A DNA stretch of 64,000 nucleotides from Homalodisca vitripennis (taxonomy: Eukaryota; Arthropoda; Insecta; Hemiptera; Cicadellidae), in the NCBI RefSeq assembly GCF_021130785.1, contig NC_060213.1:96154501-96218500 (forward strand), in the 5' to 3' direction. Shown here piece after piece: positions 10,256-19,310 of this stretch. A program made the position numbers and the translations under genes. Positions within the stretch are counted from its first letter, which is position 1. Every line of letters starts with the position of its first letter. The notes under the pieces are model-generated. The model did not search any database, was not told where the DNA came from, and saw nothing but the letters and a program-made list of their open reading frames with translations.

Positions 10256-11393
10256 ATGGAGCCAAACAAGAAGAAGGTAAGATTTGACGACAGAGTGAAG
10301 GTTCATTTCGTTCCAAGATACGATGAGTGCAGAGGTATATTGAATGTATCACATGTTTTTGAGCAAATGAGGAAAGCGTATATAAATTGTTAAACGGACA
10401 GATGGTGACATTGATTGATAAAATGGAGCGGAACGAGAAACAGCTTACAGCCGAGATATCAAAAGTTGAGAACGGCCATCAGGCGAAAGTAATAAGGAGT
10501 TTAAACAAGGGACTCTGTCTACCGAGATACGTCTGGAAAACCAGTACAAACCACCACTCCTGTGTCTGAACTGCGAAAGAAAACCAAGAATTCCGAAAAT
10601 ATAAAAATCGAACCTGAGGAAGAGCAGCAGGAGATAAAAGAGGAACTCTTCTCTCCCGCTGTAACATCATCTCCGAGAGTACCCGCTTACTTACAGGACG
10701 ACGAAGTGCTGGAGACTAGTGATCCACCTTTACCCGAAGCAAGCGATATCCTTTCCACCGCTAAAGGGACAACTAGAGGCTTCACAATGGGTGGAAAAAC
10801 ACATTCCAAAATGCACTTACAGTCAAGTACATGAAGTCCACTGATGAAGGACATTCCCAGTCAAAGAAAGATTGATTCCATATACGGACCACGCTATGAT
10901 AACGGCACACTAATGATTGGAAACAAAGTGTTAAATTTCGATAGTAACGGCAGTATAGTTCATAGATGATGTGTACTACAAACCTACGAAAGTGTCTGTA
11001 CGAATTAGTCTTTAAACGCGCACCGTTACATTACGATGAAACTGATTTGGTCACTTTACAAGGATATATTGAACAGAACACACGCTCACAAAAGAGGTTA
11101 CAATTATAAAAGTACCATAAACCGTAACAAATCGACAAAATACGAACTTGTCATTTCAAAACTATTTCCAAAGCTTACTCGGGCAAAGGCTTCAAGGACA
11201 TGTCCAAACCCTGATCCCGTGTATTACGACGATCCGAATGGAATTGTGTGAGAGATTAAAGGTTTTTTAATAGGTTCAGCTGAGGCGGGTAATTACGGGT
11301 CATAAAAACGAAATTATAAACATCGTGGAAGAGTTGAGGGAGTTGAAACTCATCCGTGGTAGAGGAAATTCCAGGTATAGAGCATTGGTATAA
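10256..11393 (+). pseudogene. Conserved Polinton protein with coiled-coil-like N-terminus and DDPN motif, frameshifted
   Basis: ATG 10256 opens MEPNKKKVRFDDRVKVHF. A helical, Lys/Glu-rich stretch (LIDKMERNEKQLTAEISKVE) lies near 10407-10470, and an acidic linker (EPEEEQQEIKEE) near 10608-10650. The C-terminal half carries a conserved pattern that I associate with Polinton proteins: YELVFKRAPLHYDETDLVTL near 10995-11055, then a DDPN segment near 11229-11240, then NEI-IVEELREL near 11310-11355. The stop TAA at 11391 overlaps the TATA box of the next gene. Function is unknown; a virion component is plausible. Confidence 0.6.
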
Positions 11394-11397
11394 AAAG
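11389..11397 (+). promoter_or_regulatory. TATA box of the fibre-like gene
   Basis: TATAAAAAG lies 42 bases before ATG 11431, the same distance as the integrase TATA box from its ATG. It overlaps the stop codon of the upstream gene. Other TATA-like sites precede the metalloproteinase (ATATAAG near 12367) and the gene at 18006 (TATATA near 17946). Confidence 0.5.
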
Positions 11398-11430
11398 TAA
11401 AGGATGTTCTCTTAGATTTACAGTTTCAAA

Positions 11431-12286
11431 ATGAGCGTGGACAAGTTTGGTCGCACCGGTGGCGAGACCGGTAAAAGAGGCCCCTCCTGGGGTCGGGTTT
11501 CGCATAACGGTAGACGGTGATTACGATATCAAGGGCAAGCGGTTATGTAACGTGGCCGACGCCCAGCAGAGTCTAGACGCTATAAAACCTGCAGACCTTG
11601 GACAAGAAATTAAATGGCACTAAAACAGATATGACCCGGTCTATGCTCAAGACACTCAAACTCGATGCCAGAAATAACAGAATACCTAACGTAGCTAACC
11701 CTTCGCGAACGAAGCGGATGCCGTCAATTTGCGAACGCCTAAATAAAAGAACATTAACGTTCGATACTGAGATAATAGACGCTAAAAAGAGAAGAATAAT
11801 TCAACCTGAGCGATGGTGAAGGATTAAACGACGCTGTCACTCTGTCACAACTACATACTTCTTACACCTATGAAGAGTATTAGAGATTCTACCGTTACTT
11901 TCAATAATTTCAGACTGCGCAGCATTGGATGGCCAGTCGAGCCTAAGGGACGCTACGACTAAACGGTATGTAGATAGTCGTATACCCCAAATGGGCAAAG
12001 GACGGGGCATTGGAGTTTTGGACATAAGCGTCTGAGCGAGATTGAAGAGCCTCTATACGAGGGTGAAGCATGTTAATCTCAAATACTTTCAAAAACACGC
12101 CATGACCAGAGCGTGTTGCAAGATTGGAACGCGCAAACCGGTAAAATCACTAATCTGAGAGATCCTACCGACATGAGTGACGCGGGTGTGACCGTGAATT
12201 ACCTAGTGAGAGTACTGAGCGAAGTCTATTACGGTATGTACAAACTACTGGCTCCGCCGCTGGACGCTATACACTTTAACCGATAA
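11431..12286 (+). pseudogene. Fibre-like protein with six tail-fibre-type repeats, frameshifted
   Basis: ATG 11431 opens MSVDKFGRTG. Six copies of a repeat of roughly 25-40 residues are visible: a polar start (DYDIKGKRL, LDARNNRI, or WNAQTGKI), then N-V/L-x-x-P-type residues, then a DAVN- or DAVT-like end. They lie near 11514-11600, 11658-11745, 11765-11850, 11895-11990, 12012-12090 and 12120-12210. The pattern resembles phage and adenovirus-like shaft repeats that form trimeric beta structures, so host attachment is a reasonable inference. TAA is at 12284. Indels fall between or within repeats, so the frame changes several times. There is no obvious globular head domain. Confidence 0.6.
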
Positions 12287-12422
12287 AGACGAGTGGATCA
12301 GGTTCAACATTGTCAACCCATACTTTAGGGGAACCCGGGGAGTGTGAGCAGGGTGATGAGATCGAGATATAAGTAGGTTTGTTGAACATTTTTACAGTCA
12401 GTTTACTTTAGAACCTGGCGAG

Positions 12423-13950
12423 ATGCGGTTCTCGGTATTAATTCTGTGTGTAGCTCCTCTGATAGCTGCTAATAAAAACTTTGTTTGTACTTGGAGAAAT
12501 ACGGCTATCTCAACAGCAACGAAACATCGCTGACTAACAATATTAAGGACGCCATTACGAGGTTTCAGGAGACGTTCGGACTACAGGTGACCGGATATGA
12601 AAAACGAGGAGACGCTGAAGCTGATGGACACAACCCAGATGCGGTAACTCGGACGAAGGCATAGCCCCGTTTTCCGTGAACCCATTAGTTTAAATGGAAC
12701 TCAACTCGGGTCACGTGGAATATGATTGGCTCTGGCAATCCAGTATGCCAACATCGTTGAGAGAGCGTTTTCCTTGTACTCCAAGCACTCTGCTCTCGAA
12801 TTCCGTAGAAGTTACAGTAATCCCACTATAATGGTAGTGATTTCCCCTAAGGAAACACGTGGCGTACTACCTTAAAAAGGCACTTGCAGTTACGATTTTG
12901 ACGGTCCGGGCGGTGTTCTCGGCCACGCTTTTCTCCCTCGACCGTGGCTGAACCAATCGGATATACACCTTGATTTCGAAGAGGACTGGGACTTTTACAA
13001 TGAATATACCCGCACCGGAGAAGACTTCGTTCTTTACAGTGATGGTCCACGAAATAGGCCATGCTCTCGGTCTTCAGCATTCGTCCTGTGTTACGATCCG
13101 TAATGTTTCCGTCCTATTACCAGCCATCGGGTATCAACAACTTGTACGAATTTGATTTTGGACAGAGAGACGATCAGCTTGCAATTTCAGGTTTTGTACG
13201 GACCGCCTGTCCCTCCTCCTCCTCCTCCTCCACGTCCACTACAACATCCACTACAACATCCACTACTACTACGACAAACAACAACATCAACTACCACTAG
13301 GCCTACCACGCCTACACCTACAGAATTGGACATTTGTAATTTACGGCACAAACTCAACACGTTCTTAGTAGTGAGAAACAGACTGTACGCGTTTTACGGT
13401 AAATACGTTTTGGATACTCAGCTGAACGAAGCCCATAGAACGCGTGAAGAGTTTTACCAATCCTCTGATAATTACAGAGTGGTTGACGTTCTTACCGTCG
13501 AACTTTAATAATGTCTCAGCCGTGTACCAGAGACCGGAGACGGAGACGTAGTCATGATTGTGGACAGGACTTTATACGTTATAGATTACCCCGTCACTTA
13601 GACTGTCCAATCAAAGACCCATTAGCAGAATCGTACATAACAGAATTAAGAAAGTCAATGCAGCGTTAAAACAGTAATATGGGTAAGACCTACTTCTTTG
13701 TCGATGACAAGTTTGTCGTAGAGTTGAACGAATGCACCCTCACAGGCACCATGTTAGGGATGACCTCAAGCGTACTCCCAGGTGTTCCAGGATCTATAAA
13801 GGGTGGATTCAGGTATATAAAACGGTCGTATATTTACTTTATAAACAGGACAGTTACGTGCTATGGAGTGAGTTTGACGAGTTTTACGGTACTGTCACGA
13901 AATCCGAGGCGGACATCTTCGACGTACTGCCAGATTACTTGTGTGCGTGA
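12423..13950 (+). pseudogene. Secreted matrix metalloproteinase with hemopexin domain, frameshifted
   Basis: This is a zinc endopeptidase of the matrixin family that would act outside the cell. ATG 12423 starts a signal peptide (MRFSVLILCVAPLIAANKN). A peptidoglycan-binding-like prodomain follows (RFQETFGLQVTG near 12570). The cysteine switch PRCGNSD is at 12634-12654. The calcium/zinc loop GPGGVLGHAF is at about 12903-12932. The catalytic helix HEIGHALGLQHS is at 13048-13083 and the Met-turn VMFPSYY at about 13100-13120. A Pro/Thr-rich hinge spans 13200-13320. Hemopexin-like blades follow to TGA at 13948 (NRLYAFYGKYV, YFFVDDKFV, PGSIKGGFRYI, DSYVLWSEFDEFYG). No intron is evident, unlike host genes. 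The zinc-binding residues are intact, but at least six indels break the frame. It is unexpected cargo in a Polinton. Confidence 0.88.
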
Positions 13951-13992
13951 ATCGCTACTCAAAAAAGTTGTATAAAGTGATACGGTATATAA

Positions 13993-14560
13993 ATGGCGAA
14001 TCACAAGCGTAAATCAAACAGAGTGAAAACGAGCTGTCAAGCGGGGCAGAGGTATAGTGACCAGGCGCGCTGAGAAACGCACTGCCCGCTGTAGGCACCC
14101 TAATAAATCGTTGCTGTTGACGCTTTACCAGTTGAATTACACTTCCCAACTACAGTTTCTTCTGCGGGCCCGGCACAAGAATTGTCTGAGAGACTTGCAT
14201 CGTGGCGAGAAGGGTATTAATAAGTTGGACGAATTCTGTAGAATCCACGATATTAGCGTACTCGAAATATACGGATTTGGAACACAGGCGAGGAGGCCGA
14301 CAAAGAATTGGGCCAGAAGAGCTTGGCAAAGAGGGTGGAAATCAGGAGACGCTAGTGTAGGAGAAAAGGGCTGCCGGCCTTAGCAGTGACTGCGGCCATG
14401 AAAGCTAAAACAGCGTTTGGGGGTGGGGAGAAAAGAAAAAAACAAAGACAAAGCGAGGGCGGGGTAAGTCAAAAGGGCGAGGTCTCTACCTGAAACCTTA
14501 CCCAAAGAGGGGAGGAGGTGGTGGTGGGGTGAGGAAAAGGAAGAGGTGTTGTAAAAAAAA
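13993..14560 (+). pseudogene. Virion-type phospholipase A2 protein, frameshifted
   Basis: The ATG at 13993 follows TATA-like sequence. The calcium-loop motif CGPG lies at 14163-14174 in one frame. The catalytic His-Asp pair lies in KLDEFCRIHD (14246-14251) in another frame, after a TGA at 14187. A third frame carries AYSKY. This arrangement (CGPG, then about 25 residues, then HD) is the parvovirus-type capsid phospholipase A2, also known from adintoviruses, where it helps breach endosomes. The downstream part has VTAAMKAKTAFGGG and a basic Gly-rich region with GLYLKPYPKRGG, which I associate with Polinton minor virion proteins. It runs into the protease region without a clear stop. Confidence 0.8.
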
Positions 14561-14571
14561 AAAAAACAACA

Positions 14572-14958
14572 ATCTCGATACCGATAAAACCTCTAACAAA
14601 CCACGAATTGATCCGTTACGCGAGGGGCTTACTCGATATTCCGAACTTTCGAGGTGTATACATGAGGGACACACTGCCCAAGACCCCGCGGCTGTACGAG
14701 TCGGCCATAGTAAATCTGGACAGTTTCACGAGAGGTGAAGGAACGCACTGGGTCTGTTATAAAAATAGAACTAGGAAATAGTGTTGTACTACTTTGACAG
14801 TTTTGGTAATCTGAGACCGCCGGTTTAGAACTCGTATCTTACTTTGGGTACCGGTGTCAGTGTACAGTATAACTCGAATGAGCGTAAACAGTCTGATGAA
14901 CTCAGTAGTCTGCGGACACTTGTGTTTGAAGTTTCTAGCAAATAATGTTTTCACTTAG
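14572..14958 (+). pseudogene. Adenain-type cysteine protease, frameshifted
   Basis: It would mature capsid proteins. A single frame from about 14572 to 14780 carries LTNHELIRYAR, RGVYMRDTLPKTPRLYES and then EGTHWVCYKN, with the catalytic His at codon 14746. After an indel near 14780 the acidic segment is scrambled. The catalytic Cys is in SVVCGHLCLKFL, codon 14911, ending at TAG 14956. The His, Glu/Asp, Cys order is that of adenovirus protease. No ATG is seen at the start. The frame is open backward through an A-run into the phospholipase gene, so either the start was lost or the two are one polyprotein. Confidence 0.85.
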
Positions 14959-14969
14959 CGGCTGTGGCC

Positions 14970-15660
14970 CCGTACGTATCTTGTGAGGGTCTTTCCACCA
15001 ATGGATTTGAGCGATGGGGAGTACGAAATCGGCCTAATTGACCTGTCCCACGTACTATACAATTCCGAACATTGAAAAGGGTGTAAATGACAAGTTTCAC
15101 TACGGAAACGGTAAAGAGATAAGTAATAGATGAAGGGTACGTACGAAATTGAAAACATCGAAGAATATATCAAGTCGCACATTGACGGAGGCGTGACGGT
15201 TCAGTTTTAAGGCAAACAATAACACTTCTAAGGTCCGAAGTATCGTTGCAGTTGAAGCGATACATATCGAAATATCTGGGATCCCTAGCTCCTGTACTAG
15301 GTTTTCACCGCGAAAATGCTCGAGCCTAATAGAGTCCACATGTCCTGACCTCCCCAGTCAGTATTATGACGGTAAACACGATACGTGTTGACGGGTAATA
15401 TCGCCCGAGGATCCTTTATAAAACGGTTGTACTGTCGTAGAAGGACATGTGCTGCATGAGTTTTACCCTGAAGTTGCTCCAGGGTATAAAATAGTCGAGA
15501 AACCGAGCACAGTCATCTATTTACCTAGTGAACGTCCGTTAAGGGTGAACAATATAGCTGTCTCTCTCAAAGACCGAACGTGTGAATTGATAAAACTTTA
15601 GAAACGAACCGTTATCGTTACGAAAACACATAAGGAAAACGGCAATGGGCCCTAGTATTT
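14970..15660 (+). pseudogene. Probable minor capsid (penton-like) protein, frameshifted
   Basis: Coding pieces follow each other in the order usual for this conserved Polinton structural protein: PPMDLSDGEYEIGLIDLS at 14995-15048, YTIPNIEKGVNDKFHYGNGK at about 15056-15115, VNTIRV near 15373, then HVLHEFYPEVAPGYKIVE near 15450-15505 and STVIYLPSERPLRVNNIAV near 15508-15565. It sits directly before the major capsid gene. The assignment to the minor, single-jelly-roll capsid protein is by gene order and remembered family pattern, not by a fold I can see. Several indels break it. Confidence 0.55.
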
Positions 15661-15765
15661 AGAGAAGTGCCGTACACCGTTTTCCCACTCATTCGATCAC
15701 AAAAGACCGCGGTGTTAACACCTAAAGAACATCAAGTTTATTTATTAGATCGCTGGGTTTTAAGT

Positions 15766-17030
15766 ATGGCTCTGCTATCGATTAGAATCGGCGCCGTCGA
15801 GTACGATGAGGCGATAAACCGGTTGGGAGTTTCACTCTCACAAACCGTACGCCTTCGTCAACTATAAAGAATAAAACGACGGAAATCAGGATTCCAATCA
15901 GTCAACAGGATATAATTACAGCACCGTTCGAAAGCAGTTTACAAACCATCAGCGGAAAAGTGGCGTGCCAAGAAGGCGGATGGGGCCGCGGCCAGTGTCT
16001 ACATTAATAAACAACGCTATTGCATTTTTTATTTCGACGATATAAGGTACGAGATCGGCGGTATAGAGGTGACAGGAGTTGAAAAAGTGTAGGTATTACA
16101 AGTACAATAAAAGGGGTACTGATTTCCATCAGGAAAAGAGGAGAGGAGGAGGCTGGTCTCTTGAATGCATGTTTGGCTAGGTCCGGGTTTGAAACCGGTC
16201 AGGCCAGTGAATTTACATATTCAGTGCCTCTAAAACTGTTGCTGGGTTTTTGCCGAGGTTTTATAAAAAGATCGTGGTCAATGTCAGACAGGAACTGATT
16301 TATCTTGAGTGTCGGCTACCGACATTAACGCGGTCAAAAGCACGGATGCGGTTAAACCTCGACTTTGAAAATAACCTCGCTCTACTGGCGTGTTCCACAC
16401 ATTACTGTATCCGACAGTTACAAATTGAAATTATTGCGTGGTTATTGAGAAAGATACTCTGATTCACCTGCCGTTTCGGTCTGGGAAATTCACGAATACC
16501 CCTCTTTACCACAAACGACTCGTCAGAGTTGGACGATAAATTAAAACGAGTTCTCAAATTTGAGAAACCCCGCTAACGTTGTTTTGGCATTTCAGGACAG
16601 GGAAGAAAAAAATTGATCTGAAAAAAGGATGCGTCTTCTTTTGACCGTTGCGACCTGACAAATGTAAGACTGTTATTATTTGAATTCGCAATATTATCCT
16701 TACGACAATGGTTCACGGTGACTTGGTGCATTTTTTTACGATGATGTTTTACAAGATTCCAAAGCTTCGTACTATCAGATAGCGGGAGCGCCTAATACCG
16801 TTGATTTTTGAAAAAAAATTCCAAGTTCCCGCGCACCCATCTATAGTGGATTGGATTGTTCTAAACAGAACGATTCGATCAAGTCGGACCAGTAGACGAT
16901 GAGGATTGGAATTTGAAGGCTGGAAAAAATATATTTTCCCGGCAAACACGTCGGCATACTGTCTCCTCATGCATGACTCCCACATGGCGTACAACCCTGC
17001 TTACCGGAAACGTAATAACGTTATTATGAT
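15766..17030 (+). pseudogene. Major capsid protein (double jelly-roll hexon-like), frameshifted
   Basis: ATG 15766 opens MALLSIRIGAVEYDEAINRL. Hallmarks follow: IRIPISQQDIITAPFESSL near 15885-15940, NNAIAFFISTI near 16007-16040, RYEIGGIEVTGVEKV near 16048-16092, TYSVPLKLLLGF near 16218-16250, YKKIVVNVRQELIY near 16263-16300, WEIHEYPSLPQTTRQSW near 16480-16530, LDCSKQNDSIKSD near 16853-16890, and FPANTSAYCLLMHDSHMAYN near 16935-16995. The length, near 420 residues, is somewhat short for Polinton capsids, partly because of lost bases. It would form the pseudo-hexagonal capsomers. Many indels break the frame. Confidence 0.85.
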
Positions 17031-17339
17031 GTTAATAGGTGGTGCTGTAGGTGGTGGTGGATGTTGGGGTGGGGGGCCGGGTGTGGGAGGGCTGGTGGGG
17101 ATCGTTATGGTATTTAAATTGAGCGACTCCTACGCCGATTGTACATTTACCTACCCCAGTGTTTGAACACTTATCGCAAACGATTGGGGCTATACATTCG
17201 CGGTCTCATAAGGAAGGAGTAGAGATGAGGATCGTTGGGATACTTCAACTGCATTTCAAGTTTACCATCCTATGCCATGCCAGCTTTTACTCGATGTTAA
17301 GGATTTTAGACAAAATTGAGATTCGGTATTTGAGGTAGA

Positions 17340-17745
17340 CGATGGACCCCCGAGAGGTGCCTACTGGTAGGTGGAGGGGGCGAGAATAATCCTATTAAAA
17401 ACAGGACTCTAAAGATAGGTATAGAAGAGGGTTTTATAAAAAGTCTGGGAGTGTACCACTTAGTCTTGTGGAAGGACGGAAAGATGAAAGATATGATAAA
17501 TACCCTTCGACTGTGCCTATTTTCACACCTAATAGCCCCCCCCCGGCGTTTTTATGATGTGACGGGTTTTGGACTGAATTAAGGGTTAGGATTTTGCAGA
17601 GAGGGATGAATGTGAAGCTGAATGGGTATAAAAAGGGGTTATCAAAGCAAAGTTATGTTCACAACGCTTTGCTTGTACAAGGGACGGGGTATTTAACCTT
17701 AAAGGGTTGTTTAAAAAATCGACTGTTGATAATTTAATCATTCCC
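17340..17745 (+). pseudogene. Unassigned ORF fragments after the capsid gene
   Basis: One frame reads GIEEGFIKSLGVYHLVLWKD and continues to TAA near 17580. A second frame (17590-17740) reads GMNVKLNGYKKGLSKQSYVH and then LLVQGTGYLTLKG. They look like pieces of one protein separated by an indel near 17540, where a run of nine Cs lies. I do not recognise it. The stretch 17031-17340 shows only a Gly-rich frame that probably is not coding. Confidence 0.35.
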
Positions 17746-17885
17746 CATGGCGAGGGAAACGCCTGGGATTGCTGAGGGGGCTGTGACAAAATTACTGTCT
17801 CTTTTTTTGATAGATTCCTATCACATACGAACCGGGAGGAGGAAGGCAGGTGGAGGGGGAATGTAACCAACTCTGCTAAAAAATC

Positions 17886-17955
17886 TCATTGGTCAAAATA
17901 GAGCACGCGTCTCTGATTTGGTCCCTAAAATTCGGAGGATTAAAGTATATATGGG
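17886..17955 (+). promoter_or_regulatory. CCAAT-box module, second copy, with TATA
   Basis: ATTGGTCAAAATA, then GCGTCTCTGATTTGGTC, repeats the module found upstream of the polymerase. A TATATA follows near 17946, about 60 bases before ATG 18006. Confidence 0.5.
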
Positions 17956-18005
17956 GTACTGTGGAAGGTACGGGTTCATACAAGACCCGAGACCAGTAGA
18001 TCCTC

Positions 18006-18876
18006 ATGGAGGACCCAATTCAAAACGGCTCTATGGACCCTGGGAGCCTACGAGGATACCAAGACGCAAAAGGAGACCTATATAACTCGTTAAACGGGGA
18101 ATTTTTCTTAATAGTCTGTTTATTTATTTGATATGTGATCTTTCCAAGGTTGTGGTGTGATTGTGGGTTTTGTTAAAAAACCCGGGGTGGTTGACTCTCT
18201 CGGGAATATACAGTTGTTTATAATGGGTTGAAAGGTGTTCGGCAGTTTAATTGGTCATCTCGATGTGGTTTAAAACGAGTTTTTTCACATACACTTCAAT
18301 TCCGTAACCCTGGGCTCTGGAGAATAAAAACAAATTTATTATATTAAAATCAGGACACGGAGCGAGCGAGGGATATCAAGGTCAACAAATGTTTTCGGCC
18401 GTATGCACGTGTTTCTCTTTGACGGGGAGAGCATACTATTAACTCCTTAACAAGCACGAGTGGGATCAGTTTCACTGCCCAACATCCCACTGGATGTACA
18501 TCGTATTGAAAGGGGAGACCTGTTCTTGATTGAAGGAGCCTGTTAAAACCGCAATTGAAAACAAGTGACAGTGAACCTCCCCTCCTAGTCGGGCATAGCT
18601 CACAGGCTGTCTCTCGTAAATTTGAACTTTACAAAACGGTGGCCAAAATGGAGGCGATAGTTGAAGTTTTTTCAAACGCTTTTAAAAGATAATGACAATC
18701 GATTTATTGTAAAAAAGAGTTTTGTAATAATCAGGTCATCTTCTTTCGTGCACACATCGTATTCAGCCTCCACTAATACGATTAAGGGGGAGTTTAATAT
18801 TACTAAAATCGGCAGAACCGTTCGGTGGCTGGAGCGCCAACTTTCACAACATCAAGTGGCGAGGAGGGTGGTATAG
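18006..18876 (+). pseudogene. Unassigned Polinton gene, frameshifted
   Basis: The ATG at 18006 opens MEDPIQNGSMDPGSLRGYQD and stops at 18129 in that frame. Coding-like pieces continue in other frames: GHGASEGYQGQQMFSAVCTC near 18354-18413, LLNKHEWDQFHCPTSHWMYI near 18438-18505, MEAIVEVFSNAF near 18648-18685, and finally FIVKKSF to TAG 18874 (STNTIKGEFNITKIGRTVRW). The promoter module and ATG position support one gene of about 280 residues. I do not recognise the family; by position it may be a late virion protein. Confidence 0.45.
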
Positions 18877-19145
18877 AGTACGATGAGGGGACGCTGATAC
18901 GCTGCTCTTTGTAAACCCTTTGCTACTGTATATACTCAAAGGACTTGAAAAATGGTCAACTTTATGTCCTGCTTTCATAATAACGTAGTTGACTAGAAAT
19001 GTAGTTGAAAGTTGAAGGAAGCAATCGTTTCCCTGATAGCTACACTGGTATTCTCGCCTTCAACATATATCAGAAGGGCTTCACTTATGCCTTGTGCTTT
19101 GAAAAAAAGCTCTAGAGCGGGGTGGGGTGAGTGACGTGGGAGTAA
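18877..19145. other. No gene seen
   Basis: Short frames only, none with recognisable protein similarity. Confidence 0.4.
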
Positions 19146-19310
19146 GCTTCCTAAGGCAGGCCTTAAACTCTGTAAGTCCTGGGGGGCTTTCAAACTGCTC
19201 TTTACGGCAGGCCCTAAAACTCACGTAAGACCTGGGAGCAGTTGTTGTGTGTGTATGTGTGTGACAGATACCTCTATGGCCAGGCCTAAAACTCCCGTAA
19301 GTCCAGGGGT
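19146..19310 (+). repeat. Iterated GGCCT-containing motif, cluster 2
   Basis: Three copies of the unit seen at 5104-5300 start near 19148, 19200 and 19270. Each reads like AAGGCAGGCCT, AAACTC, then GTAAGTCCTGGG. The spacer contains GTTGTTGTGTGTG, which matches the spacer phrase of cluster 1. Confidence 0.72.
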
